From positions 16,899,896 to 16,963,895 of the forward strand of contig NC_134433.1 of NCBI RefSeq assembly GCF_030867145.1: DNA of 64,000 nucleotides, given 5' to 3'. A program made the position numbers and the translations under genes. Below, piece after piece: positions 43,201-54,081 of the stretch. This stretch comes from Opisthocomus hoazin (lineage: Eukaryota; Chordata; Aves; Opisthocomiformes; Opisthocomidae). Numbering within the stretch: position 1 is the stretch's first letter; every line of letters starts with the position of its first letter. Under the pieces are notes generated by a model. That model ran no database searches. It was not told the DNA's origin and saw only the letters and a program-made list of their open reading frames with translations.

Positions 43201-46200
43201 GGGAGCCGCTGGCCGCAGGTCGCTCCCGGGGCCGAAGGGGACGTCTGCTCGCGCTGGGAGGCTGACGGCCATCGCCTCCCTCCTGCTGCCGGTGCACGGA
43301 GCAGCCGGCCTCGCCACCGGCCCGGTGAAACCCCAGCGCCCGGGACGGAGGCGCAGCCTGCCCTGCTCCCCGGCACGTCCCGCACGCGTTGGCTCACTGG
43401 TTGCGGTTCCTCGGGTTGGGAGCACCCGGAGCAGCGCTGCCTTGCTGGAGGAGGCTGCTGGTAATTTCTGTGCTGAACTTTCTCTCCTTTTCCGGCCAGC
43501 TGAGCGTTTTGCTGGGAATTAGTTCTTCATTTCTGTGGGCACGTTTTTGCCGGTCCTGCCCTGCACCGCAGGCTGGTGCTCCCAGCTGCAGCTCCCATGT
43601 GCCGAGCCCTCCCGAGGCGGTTTCACAAGCGGGCTGTGCGGCTCAGCCCCCAGGCTGGTGTCCCGTCCCGTGTCATCATGTCCCCCCCTCCCCAAAGGAC
43701 CAAAGCAGCGGTGTGGGCTGTTGTCACCTCTGGGGTGACAGGCAGCGCTCCCGCTCCCCCCGTGCTCACAGCCGTTGAGCAGCCGGTGGCCAGCTCTGAG
43801 AGCGGGCTGGGTTCTGGGGGAAGCTGCTGTTTGAGGCGTTGAGTGTCACTTTGTGTCACTGCAGCAGCACCATGAAGGGGAGAAAATACTGCTAAAAAGA
43901 TGCCGTGCGCTGAGTCAGAGTTAATTCGGACACTCTTTTCCTCTGCTTCGTACGTCGAGGCTGATGATGTGCACAGCGTGTTCTTCCTGCCAGGACAAAA
44001 TCTAATATTTCTGGGTGCCCACAACCTTCCTTAGAGTCATAATAGAAAGATGAATACCCTCAGCGCGCCGCATGCAATATTAAAGCACTAATGATGCAAT
44101 CAGTCTCCCTTAGCCCTGGCAGCAAAGGAAAGAATTACGCTGCCCTTCCTGGGCACAATTCTGCTCTGCGGGGTGGGCGCTGAGTGCCGAGGGGATGGCC
44201 GGGGACCCGCGCCAGCCCGTGCCTGCTGCTGGGTCCCTCGGCAGGGGCAGTGCCGCAGGTGCCGCGGGCTGGCGGGGCGGAGGGCAGCCCCGTGCCGCAG
44301 CCCCCCGCCAGCGGTTCGCCGGGGCAGCAGGTACGGTCTGCGCGGGCTCCACCACGGAGGGTCCTGTGCTGCAGGGAGCCGGGCGCTGAGCCGTGCCTGG
44401 GGGTGGTGGCCAGGCCGAGCCATCCGGCCACGGCTGGGGGTCCGCAGGGGACCGCGCCGGCCGCTTCGGCCGACCCAGAGGAGCCCTCCCTGCTGCTGCG
44501 CCGTGGGTTCGCGCCTTCGCCAGCGCCGTGTTGCGCGGCCCTTGGCGCGCCCCGGTGCCGGGGGTCTCGCTGGCAGCCGCAGACGCGGTGTTGGGGCGGT
44601 TCGAGCCCCGCGGTCCCTCGTTGGGTGACGGAGAGGCGAGCGGGGCTGTGTGCCCGCGTCTCCTCTGGTGAGCAGACGGCAGCCCCGCAGCCTGTGCCCG
44701 TCCGGCTCTGACGCCGCGCGGTTGCAGCGCGCTGCTGTCGCCGCAGCCCCGCGCCCCGTCCCCGCTCTCGCTCTTTCGTGGTGCCCGCTTTGGGGTGCGA
44801 TGGAGCCGGCCAAAACGCGAGCCCCTCTCCCCCCACCGCTCCCCCTGGCAGCTCCGGGGGTCCCCGGCCGGTGCTGCGCCCCGGGGAGCTGCGGGGTGCT
44901 CCTGGGGGGCTGGGGTTTGTCCGCTGCCTGGCTAACGGCGTGGCTCGCTGCCCCCCCTGCGCAGCGCCCGCTCCCCCATTACTGGGGTCTGGGGGTGCTG
45001 GCCGGCGTGGGGAGCGCGGCCGCGGAGGGCAGGGCGATGGTGCCGCTGCTGGCAGAGGCCCCTGGGAAACGTGAGCTTTGCCCGGTGCAGATGGTGCCGA
45101 GCGGGCGTCCTCCCCCAGGCCTTGCGTCTGCGTTTTGGCGGATCGGTGCTTTTCTGGCTCTGCCTGCTCTGAGAGGAGGAGCGGGTTTTTTTTGTTTCGT
45201 TTTTGAGCCCAACTGTGTGAAATACCTCGGGGGGGAAGCGAGAAGATGTCATTGCAGACGAGCTATTTCTGGATGCGCTCCAGGTGATGCTGGGCAGGCG
45301 CTGGCGTGGTGCCCGGGAGCCGAGGGAGGCTGGGGGTCTCTGGGCAGCTGGGTCCTTGGTGCCTCTTTAACCTTTGCCCCGTTGCAATGCTGTTTGTCAC
45401 CCGTCTCTGTGGCGGCTGGCACGGCCCTGGGGGGCTGCTGGCCATGGGAATGGGGAGCAGGGAGAGCTCCGCTGCCGGCCCTGGGCATCCCCGGGCACTG
45501 GTCCCACTGGTGCGGGGTGAGGGGGCTGCCTGCAGCGCTCCTGGGCAGCGGGAAAGGGGGCAATTCCCCTACGGCCGTACCGAGGTCCTGTCCCCCCGGC
45601 TTCCGAGTCCCGGGGGTGGCTGTGGGTCGTGGCTTTGGCAGAGCTGTCGTGCCGGCGTGGCGCGAGGCCGTCCTGCCATGGCGGTGCTGGCCCACCGACT
45701 GCCGTGACCTCGCGCTCAGGGGGAGCCCGGCCTGGCCTCGCCGCGTCTCCCCGTCGCGCTCCCTCCTGCCGCGGTGCCTCTGGCAGCAGCGAGGCCGCGT
45801 CAGGACTGCAGCGGCGGAGCAGGACGCAGCCGTCGGTGCTCTCAGCGCTGCCAGCGTGGATGTTGAAATGCCGAGCGGGCAGTTCTGGGACCCTCCGCGG
45901 TGTTGCTGGTGCGATGCCGGTGTCGACCGGTGCTTCCCGTGGCTGCTGTCGCTGCTGCCGCTGCGCGGGCTGCAGCCGCTGCGGGTGTGCTCGTCTGGCG
46001 CACTGCAGAGCTCGGCCGTGCGGGGAAGCTCCCCGCTTGTGTTTCCAGGGATGTAAATCGTCGGCAGCTCGGTAGAGCTGGGCAGAAGTCAGCCGGTAGC
46101 AGTGTGAGAAAGACGTGGCCCGGGGGAAGATAGAGTGAGAGGGTAACGTCACGCTGCTGTCGGTGCAGAGCTGTGACAGGGAGCGTGCGAGCCAGAAGCA

Positions 46201-47944
46201 AATGTGCTCCAAGCAAGTGTCTGCTCCAGATATTTCATGGTACCTGAGTTATGGCCTTCAAGCCTGCAGCGTGTTTGGGATTTTTTTTTTTTTTAAATAA
46301 CATCCTTAAGAGCTCTAAAATGCAAAGGATTTCCATCATTTTATCCCTGTAAGGAGAGAAGGCTGTGGGCAGAAAAGTAGGAGTTGAAATAGCTGGATTT
46401 CAGTCCAAGCTTTCTCCGTGGAGTTGAGTGATTTCTCTCCAGCTCTCTATCCCCCCCTTCTTTCACACATCAGACAGAATCCAAATGTCTCTTAATTTAA
46501 AGCTTTTGGGTGCCTGGATGGGAGTCTGACTCCTGCGAGGGCCAAGCGCTGGGCGAAGAGCAGCCTCGGGTCCCCGGGAGCCGTGCGAGCCCGGCAGCGC
46601 CCGGCAGCGCCGAGCCGAGGGGGTGTTCCTGTGTGCGCCGGGCGTTCTTTGGAATCGCCGGAGCAGCAGGTGAGCGTGCCGGTGGCCGGGCCAGCAGGAC
46701 CTGGGCAGTCGGAGGCTTTCCGCTGGTCTCCGGGCTGCCGGCACTTCGGGACGCGAGCGCTGGGTTCCTTTATTTCACCCGGCGGTCGGCGATGCGCGGC
46801 CGAGCAGCTCGTCCCCTCCGGGCTGCGGTGCGAGGCGAGGCTCCGGATTGTGCCACGGCGCCCGCGCCGAGTCCCACAGCCACGCTGTGCCAGCCGTGGG
46901 GCAGCGCAGACCCCGACTGCGAGGGGGCTCGGGGCTACCCCCTGCCCCTGGCTTTGACCCGCGGAGGGTGAGCCCCTGCTGCAGCCCGGCCCCGGGTGGG
47001 CACAGGCGGGCGCTGGTGGGTGGAGGGCGGGAGGCTAGGGTGGGCAGCCTGGGGGGCTCCGTGCGCAGCCCCTGGCACCGGGCCCCCTGCCCACGGGCGC
47101 TGCTGTGCCTGGGAGCGGGTGCGGCAGTCTGGGACTGCGCGGTGGACGGACGGATGGAAGCTGGCACCCAGCTGGAGGTCAGCCTTTCTGTTCAAACGGG
47201 ATTTCTGAGGCCTGGCTGCTGCAGGGCCGCGGGGTGTTGGCGGCGGTCAGGCCGCAGACGCACGCTTCAGCGTCACGGAGCTGCCGAGGGACCGGAGGAG
47301 AGAGAACGCGTCTGCCACAGCTGCCTCGGCGGGCTCCGGCGCAGCCGGGGAGCCGTTTGCCCCGGGAGACGAGGCGATGGCTTTTGAGCGTGCGGAGGTT
47401 TAATGCTTTTAGCGAGGTGTCCCCTGAAAGGCGCCGGGGGGTCAGCCGGGGGAGCTCGGGCCAGGGAGCCCGCCCAGTGCGCTGAGCACAGCCCTGCCGT
47501 GTCGGGGGCAGCTGGAGGGAGGAAGAGCCGCCCGGGGAGGGGGACCTGTGCATGGCCACCAGTGACCCTCCGCAGCGGGACCCGGTGGGCGGCCGGGCTG
47601 GCAGGCCAGCGCCGTGGCACGATGCTTGCGGGCGACGCTGCGCCCGTGGCTCAGCCGTGACGCCCTCGCTGCCCGCGCAGCGCAGCCCGCGGCTCCTGCC
47701 GGTAGGAGAAAGGCGACATTTGCAGCGTGAGGTTGTGAAAAGCCTGAGGCCACAAAAGAAAAAAAAAAAGAAAAAAGGAAATGACTTTTTTCTGGTGTTT
47801 GTGTGTGCGCGTGTGCATGCGCCTCTGCGCTCGGGGCAGCTGCCGGGAAGTGCCAGGGTCCCCCCGCCCTGGCAGCAGCGCCCGCCGCGGCTGCGCTGCG
47901 TGGGGCTGGCAGGCGGGCGCTGCCGGCCGCGTCGCCGCGTCCCC
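40268..47944 (+). other. RAP1GAP2: RAP1GAP2 intron, 7.7 kb
   Basis: A long unique stretch. I scanned both strands for exon-like conserved peptides and found none. AT-rich pockets at 43860-44110 and 46200-46510 (the latter with a T13 run at about 46280-46293) are candidates for regulatory elements. At 47753-47780 lies an A-rich tract. The last 150 bp before the next exon are GC-rich and may be 5' UTR. Confidence 0.5.
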
Positions 47945-47980
47945 ATGGCCGGAGCGCCCTGGCAGCACCGAGCTGCCACC

Positions 47981-48024
47981 ATGTTCCAGAGAAAGCGCAG
48001 CGTCTCCTTCGGCGGCTACGGCTG
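47981..48024 (+). CDS. RAP1GAP2: RAP1GAP2 canonical first coding exon (MFxRKRSVSF)
   Basis: A perfect Kozak context (GCCACCATG) starts MFQRKRSVSFGGYG plus two bases, before a donor (GGCTG|GTGGGT). Human RAP1GAP2 begins MFGRKRSVSFGGFGW, so the match is nearly complete. The Arg-Lys-Arg-Ser7 site and Ser9 are kept; in human platelets Ser7 is a PKA/PKG target and Ser9 binds 14-3-3. RAP1GAP2 stimulates GTP hydrolysis by Rap1, lowering integrin activation in platelets, and acts in dense-granule secretion and neurons. The phase-2 end (TG|G, Trp) fits the exon at 51476. An in-frame ATG at 47945 would add 12 residues; I chose 47981 for the human match and Kozak context. Confidence 0.92.
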
Positions 48025-49635
48025 GTGGGTGCCTCTCCTTTCCGTCCCCCTTGGCTACCGGGAGCGCGGCGCTGCGCGAGGGGCTTCTCCCACCGCGGCT
48101 TCCACGGGGAACGGTGCCCTCGGGCAGAGCCTTCCTGCTGCCTCGGGCCAGCGGCAGCCCGGGGGTCGGGAAGGGCGTTCTTCCCCCGGTGCCCGCAGCG
48201 GGCGGGTGCTGCCGTGCCCTGCCGAAGCCCCTCGCGAGCCCCACGGGTGCCAAGCGGCAAGGGGACCTCCCGAGGGCTCGTGGTGGGCTGCCACGGGCAT
48301 GTCACCTGCGAGAGCATCCTGTGGCTCTCCCCCTGCTCCTTTCGCTGCCGAGGACGCGCTGCCGGCTCCTGCTCTGCCCGGGCAGCGGGGCTCGCAGCCG
48401 CGCGGCACGTGCGGCGAGGTCTCGCCTGGCTCGTGGCCGGTTCCCACGGCTCTCCGTGCCTCCCCACGCCGTCCCTGCACCACGGCCGCCTGCGCCCTGG
48501 GCTCCGCGGGACCGTTCGCTGCTCGTGTCCCTGCCCCTCGAGGCGTGAGGGTCTACAGGGAAATGGTTTTTGAGAAAATGGCACTGTCCTCCCTCTGCCC
48601 TTCCGCCGGTTTCCCGGTCTCTGAGGTGTTCTGTGCCCGTTCCCGGTCCGTGCTGTGTGGCTGTGATGGGGCCGTGGGAATTGACGGCCGCTTCGGGAGT
48701 TCTGTGATGGTTTTGCTGCTTGGCCCCGGGGCCGCGGGTCGCTCTGCCGTCCCCTCCCCGTGCCGCTGGGGCTGGGCGGCCGGGGGCTCTGGAGCGTGCT
48801 GGGGGGCTTGGAGCTGCTTGAAACCTGCTGGGGAAACGCTGAGGGGGCTCTGGGAGGGCCGGGGACCCCTGGAGGGTTTCGGCCAAGTCTCCCGGGCAGG
48901 GCAGCGCACGCCTCGCTGAAGCTTTGGGCTCAGCTGGATTTTTTTCTTTCTCTTCACATAAAAATGGGAAGGAAGCACTCCGATAAACTGCTGCACAGAG
49001 GAGTTTTGTGAAACGCGGGCGCGTTTTGCAGCAGCGAGGAATCGCGGCTCTTGGGCGGCTTTGCCCAGCGGCTGCCGTTGGGAGCCGTGGCTCGGGGGTC
49101 CCGACCACGCCGGGGGCACCCCGGGCGCTGCGACGGAGCCGAGCCGTCACCCCCTGGCAAGGGCCTCCGGGGCCTTCTGGGCCTGGTGCCGTTCGTTTCC
49201 CTCGGCCCCGGGGGGCTGCAGGGGGAGGACAGCAAGGCGACGGTGAGCTGGGGGTCGCGCAGAAGCGGGGCCTGGGGGCCGCTGTTGGGGGGCTGTGCCC
49301 TGCCGCAGGCCGGCTGGGGGAAGCGGGGGGAGCGGGGCGAGGGCTTTGCTTCGAACGCCAGCGTCGGTGTCCGCACGGCGAGGAGGACGGGACGGGATGG
49401 GGGTCTCCCACGGGGGTCTCTCTCCCACGCGGGGCCGGCCAGCCGCTCCCGGGGGTCCCCGGGGGAAGACGCCCCTCGGAGCCGCATCCCCCCCCCCGGC
49501 AGCACCAGGCGCAGCCGGGCAGACCCTTCCGGGGGAGGAGGGGGGGAGAGGGGGGGACCGGCCCCGGCCCGCGCCCGCCTCTGCCCGCGGCCGCCGCGCC
49601 CTTCCTGCGGGCACCGCCCCGCCACCGCTTCCCGG
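48025..49635 (+). other. RAP1GAP2: RAP1GAP2 intron 1 of the canonical form, left part
   Basis: GC-rich intron with no recognised exon. From about 49400 it becomes a CpG island. Confidence 0.5.
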
Positions 49636-50560
49636 CCCTGCTGTCACTGCTGTCACTGCTGTCACTGCTGTCCCTGCTGCTGCTGTCACTGCTGTCACTG
49701 CTGTCCCTGTTGTCCCTGCTGCTGCCGGCCCTGCTGCCGCCGCTGCTGTCCCTGCTGTCACTCCCGGCCCAGAGCCGCTCCCCCGGGCGGTGCGGAGCCC
49801 CTGCCCCGGCCCCGGCCCGGCCCCTCCTGGCTCCCCGTGCCCACCGACCGGTGCGGGTCCCAGCGACCGGTGCGGGTCCCGGCCCCCGGCTGGCGCCGGC
49901 TCTGCCAACCCCGGGCGCTGCGCTTGGCGGCGGGGGGGGACGGGACCCCCCTTCGGTGCGGTGTTGGGGCCGGGGGAGGGCCGGGACCCCCCTTCGGTGC
50001 GGTGCCGGGGCCACGGAACCCAGGGCCGTGCCGGGGCAGGCAGCGGGGAGGCTGGGCTGGGGGAGGGGGGGTTTCGCTTGGCCCCCCCGCGGGAGGGGCG
50101 CAGGGCAGGGCCCGCCGGGGCGGCTCGGGCAGCTCCGTGGAGCTGCGGCTGCGGTTTCCCTGGCGGGGGGGGTTCGTTCTTGTGCGTTGCCTTTTTTATT
50201 TTTTTTGGCCCTTTTTTTTTCCGCCCCGAGAGGCCCAGTAACGGCAGCCGGCTTTCCTCATGCGGCACGGGGGAGGGGGGGTCCCGCCGGGCAGCTCCAG
50301 CCCCGCAGCCCCGGCCCCGCGCTGTCCCCGCCGCTCGCTGCCGCGCTCACACCCGCAGCTCCGCGGTGTTGCGGCCCCCGGGTGCGGGGGGGGACGGGGG
50401 GTGCGTGAGCCGGGGCTCCCCGGGGTGCGGGGGGGGACCCGCGTGCCGGGGTGCGGAGTGCGGGGCTCGGGGGGGGGGGTACAGCCGCGGGTGGGGGGGA
50501 AGCTGCGTGTCTGCAGCCTCGCCGCATCCTCTGGGATCGCGGTGCAGAACCACTGGGTTT
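49400..50560. promoter_or_regulatory. CpG island in RAP1GAP2 intron
   Basis: Dense CpG with long G runs (GGGGGGG near 50470), flanking a 9-bp repeat array. It could be another internal promoter, but no convincing first exon with start codon and phase was found. Two copies of GCGACCGGTGCGGGTCCC lie at about 49840-49880. Confidence 0.35.
49636..49764. repeat. 9-bp repeat CTGCTGTCA/CTGCTGTCC, about 14 copies
   Basis: The array mixes CTGCTGTCA and CTGCTGTCC units with occasional CTG insertions. The unit is three codons (Leu-Leu-Ser), so open frames run through it on both strands (Ser-Asp-Ser/Thr-Ala-Val on the other). Embedded in a CpG island in the RAP1GAP2 intron. Confidence 0.9.
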
Positions 50561-50639
50561 GGGGGTTTTTGGCGTTTCGTGGCGTTCCGGGATGTGGAGC
50601 TTACTCCTCGTGGCAGATAACAGAGCGTTTGCAGTGACT

Positions 50640-50765
50640 GCCAAAAGACATCGTTTTGCATTGTGAGACATTACTATAATTTGCATTAATTAACATTAAT
50701 ATGACTTTATCTGCAATGTTTCTGTGGAGATGGGCGCTCATTAACGGTGCCAAATAAAGAAGTTG
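50640..50765. promoter_or_regulatory. AT-rich element with octamer and homeodomain motifs
   Basis: A sharp AT-rich pocket contains ATTTGCAT (50679-50686), the POU octamer in reverse, running into ATTAATTAAC, a homeodomain-type core. It is about 0.8 kb before the shared RAP1GAP2 exon. It has the look of a conserved non-coding enhancer. Confidence 0.3.
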
Positions 50766-51475
50766 GGTGGCTGGGGCTGCCGGGCCCATGCGAGCCGGCC
50801 GGGAGCGATGGGGCTGCTCTGCACTGCCCATGTCCAGCGCTCCCGGGGCGGCTGCGGGCGGCGGGGGGGAAGCAAGGGGGCACCTGGGCGGCTGGTGCCG
50901 GGTGGGGATGTGCAGCCCTGCGGGGACGAGCCCTCGCTCCCGCTGCGAGGCAGCCACCGGCCGGGTACGGGAATCCCGCGCCTCGGAGGGTCCCGGTTCC
51001 TGCCCGTCGCACCGGGCGTCCCGTCAGGCTGCGGGGTCCGGTTTGCGGGGTTTGGTGTGGTCTTCCCAGCGCGTCAGGTCTGTCACGGCTCTGTCGTCTT
51101 TAGGTACGTGTTCTGTGGGAGACATGGACCAGCGCCTTGGAGAGAGCTGGGACGCGGACAGCGTCCTGCTCTGGTGCCCAGTTCAGCTCTGGCGTTTCGG
51201 GTGCGGAGGCCGTAGTTCTCCACTGGTCACCACCAGGAAATCACTGGGGAGATTTTGTTTTGCTTGCTGCCAGGCTTCCCTTTGGGCTAAATTCTGTTTG
51301 ATTTTGTTTTCTGGTCAAGTCCTTCTGTTCTGACCGTTGTGTCAGCCAGCCCGATGGCACCTCGGAAGGCGATGGTGGGGCCAGGTCCGCCAGCAGCCGC
51401 CGGTCCCCAGGTCGGGAGCAGGGACAGCCCTTCTGTCTGCGCCCGCAGTAACGCGCTCCTCTGCTTTCTCCCCAG
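50766..51475 (+). other. RAP1GAP2: RAP1GAP2 intron, unique sequence up to exon D
   Basis: Unique intronic sequence ending in a good polypyrimidine tract and acceptor (TGCTTTCTCCCCAG). Confidence 0.6.
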
Positions 51476-51511
51476 GATCGACAAGACGATGCTCGCCAGC
51501 CTGAAGATCAA
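51476..51511 (+). CDS. RAP1GAP2: RAP1GAP2 shared coding exon D (IDKTMLASLKI)
   Basis: A 36-bp exon with acceptor TTTCTCCCCAG and donor AA|GTGAGT. With the preceding TG it completes Trp and reads IDKTMLASLKI, then two bases (AA) that a following G would turn into Lys. Human RAP1GAP2 continues WIDKTMLASLKVKKQELANS, so only Val-to-Ile differs. The exon keeps phase 2, and accepts either exon C (TG|G) or exon B (AG|G). The next exon, expected to start with KQELANSAD, is not in the window, nor is the GAP domain. Confidence 0.92.
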
Positions 51512-54064
51512 GTGAGTACTGTGCTTTTCTCTCGTGTAAAGTAATGTCCCCGTGAGATACGCGGTGCCGAGAGGTGGCTTTGTGCGTGGGGGCTGCTTGC
51601 TTGGTAGCTGGGCTGCCTCCCCGGTTCCAGCTCTGCCGTGGCAGGCTGGCCGTACCTACCTGCTCTGGAGACGCGTTTGTGCGTGCCCCGCAGCCGGTTC
51701 TCCTGTCAAGTCCAAGGTGGTTCAGGCCCTGGGCGGTTATAAACACAATCGCTGCGTGACCAGTGGGTTAAGGCACGCGCGTGCGACTCACGGGGCACCA
51801 GCTCTGCCTTGGGAGGAATGGGGTGGGAATCGGCAGGACGGGCCACCACCGAGCTGCTGGCTGTAAATTCGGTGAAGCCTGGAGGGTTTTTGGTTTTGGG
51901 TCTTGCAGCCTGAAAGGGGGTGGGTGTCAGTGGGGTAGTGGGTGGCTGTGCTTGTTCCCCAGCTCCTGCTCCCGTGCAGCTGGGGGGGCTCTGGGCCTTG
52001 CTCTGGAGGGGGCAGAGATGCTCTTGGGGCCCAGGAGGGTCCGTGAGCTGGTGGTGTTGCTTGGTGGGTCTGCCCCGGGTTTGCCACGGACTTGCTGAAA
52101 GCTGGCGGCGTGGGCTGCGTGGCTCCTGGCGAAGCAGCTGCTGGGCCAGATCCTGCTCGGTGACGGAGCGAGGTGTGCGGGACCACCGCCCTTGCTGGAA
52201 AATGTTATCAGCTGGATGGGGAAGGGCAAGCGAGAAGTGGCTGGGAACGGTGGTAGCGACGCTCTCTGTTCTCCCGACGCTCGCGGCTCTCTGGGACCTG
52301 CCGCCCGTTCCCAATGGGCCCTGTCCTCCCGGCTGCGCACCCGGGGCACCGATCCCTTCCCTCCCGCCGCGGTGCATCCTCCCCTCTCCCCGGTTTCCAG
52401 GTGAGCTCCCGAGTCGGGGGTTTTCCATCGCAAGCACACAGGCGGCCCCGGCGCTATCAGCGTAACCGGTGCGAATACAGAAATATTCCAGCCAAGCCTC
52501 CCTTGAGCGCAGGGTAATGTGTATGGGTAATGGCTCATGCGGTTTCCCTCTGTAATCATTACTTGTGCAAATTATTCATTAATGGAAAAGTATACAGAAA
52601 GCCTTGGGGGAACCTGCTGCCTGAACGAGCCTGCGAGTGCCCGCTGTAAACAGCACAACAGAAACGCTGTTGCTGTGCTTGTTGCTCAGGTTTTTGCTGA
52701 ACTAATGAGAAGTTTAAATCAATGTTTACCACTTTGCGGAGTGGGGGGAGATCTCAGCAGACTTTCCTTTTCCCGTGGAGCTGGGAAGGATTTCACTGCT
52801 CCTTGCACGCTGCCGTACGTGGTGCCCTGGTTTTGTTTCGGGGCCCGTGTGCAGTTCTGCAGCAGAAATACCGTTTAACCTCCTTTCCTCGCTATGCCGG
52901 GCAGCGAGTGCCGAGGGGCACGCTGCCGTGCTCCTGCTGGGGCCACACCGCTCGCTCCCTCCCTCCTTCCCCGGCCAGCGGAGGGGGTTTGCTCGGGGCA
53001 TTCGGTGAGCATCCACTGGAGCTGTTTCAGCTGTGCTATTTGCGGCTAATGCCTGCCACAGCCTCATGACGCTTCTGGTTTGTGGACAGATGGCTTCCTT
53101 AAATGGTTCTGTAATTGGGGTTGAGCCAGAGTCACATTAGATAATTGTAAAAGCTTTTAAAATTAAAAAAAAAAGGTACTGAAAAAATAGTTTTGGTTTT
53201 CTACCGCCCTCTTCTTATTGCTGCAGACTTCTGGCTCGGGCAACAGGCGTAGGCGGTTTTCTTCGCTGTGTAACTTCTTAACAAAAAGACCAGCTGCTTT
53301 CTGCAAGCCAAGGAGCGCTTCCCGAAGCCTTGTGCGTCAATATTGACTCGCAGAAACCTGGCAGGGCAGGAACAGCGCGCGGTGCTCCAAGCTTTCGGCC
53401 GCAGAGGGGGTCCCAGCGCGGCTGGGGGGCTGCAGGAGCCCCCGCCTGAGCCGGCCTCTCGCACGCAGGCTGGGGGCTGTTTTCTGAGGCAGCGTCGAGC
53501 CCCTCCGTGCCAGGGGAGCGAGGTGGAGGGGAGCAGTGGGCTGCGTGTCCCAGCCGGCTCTCGGGGGCGAGAGCGAAGGCTGGGTCCTGCACAAAGCCGA
53601 TGCTGGTGAAGCCGCGTGCGGCGGTGGGAGGGTGCGAGCGAGACCCCGGGCTGCGGGACTCTCCCCTGCCTCCTCCTCCTCCTCCTCCTGCTGCTGCTTG
53701 TGTCGTTCGTGGCAATAAACTCGCACACGCGGGCGGCACCAGAGCATCAAAGCGGTTCTCCCTCGGTCTGTCCCTCCTTTTTCTTTTTTAATTTGGGTTT
53801 CATTAGTTCCTATGGTAACCATGAATATGTCTGAGGGACTCGGAGCTGGAGAGAATGAGTAGACGTTGCGGAGTGGGAGTGTCGGAGGAGAGGCGATGGA
53901 TGGGGAGCCCCGGCGTGGCGGTCGGGGGCTCGGCTGGCCTGCTCCGGTGACGGGCAGCGCGGGGAGGCTCCGGGGCCGCAGCCGGGAGGGGAAGGTGCTG
54001 CAGAGGACCCAGCATCCCCGGGCAGCTGCTGCTGAACGGCCGCGTTCGCTGCTCAGCCTGCGGA
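51512..54064 (+). other. RAP1GAP2: RAP1GAP2 intron; AT-rich elements and X-box
   Basis: No exon of the main transcript is found. AT-rich elements lie at 52500-52740, including TGCAAAT (52566-52572) next to ATTCATTAAT, and at 53130-53280. A (CCT)n/(GCT)n run is at about 53668-53700. A perfect RFX X-box is at 53806-53819. Confidence 0.5.
53806..53819. promoter_or_regulatory. RFX X-box GTTCCTATGGTAAC
   Basis: All fixed positions of the X-box consensus GTHNYYATRRNAAC are met. RFX factors bind it, in many ciliary and neuronal genes close to the start site. Here it is about 260 bp upstream of a possible alternative first exon at 54065. Confidence 0.45.
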
Positions 54065-54081
54065 ATGCCTAGGAAGCTGCG
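54065..54081 (+). CDS. RAP1GAP2: Possible RAP1GAP2 alternative first exon (MPRKLR)
   Basis: An ATG with G at -3 reads MPRKL plus two bases up to a donor (GCTGCG|GTGAGT). It leaves phase 2, the phase needed by the next RAP1GAP2 exon (expected G AAG CAG, Lys-Gln), so it could encode a short N-terminus MPRKLR-KQEL. Support is only the donor, the phase and the X-box upstream. By chance one in three such ATG-donor pairs would fit the phase, so this is tentative. Confidence 0.2.
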
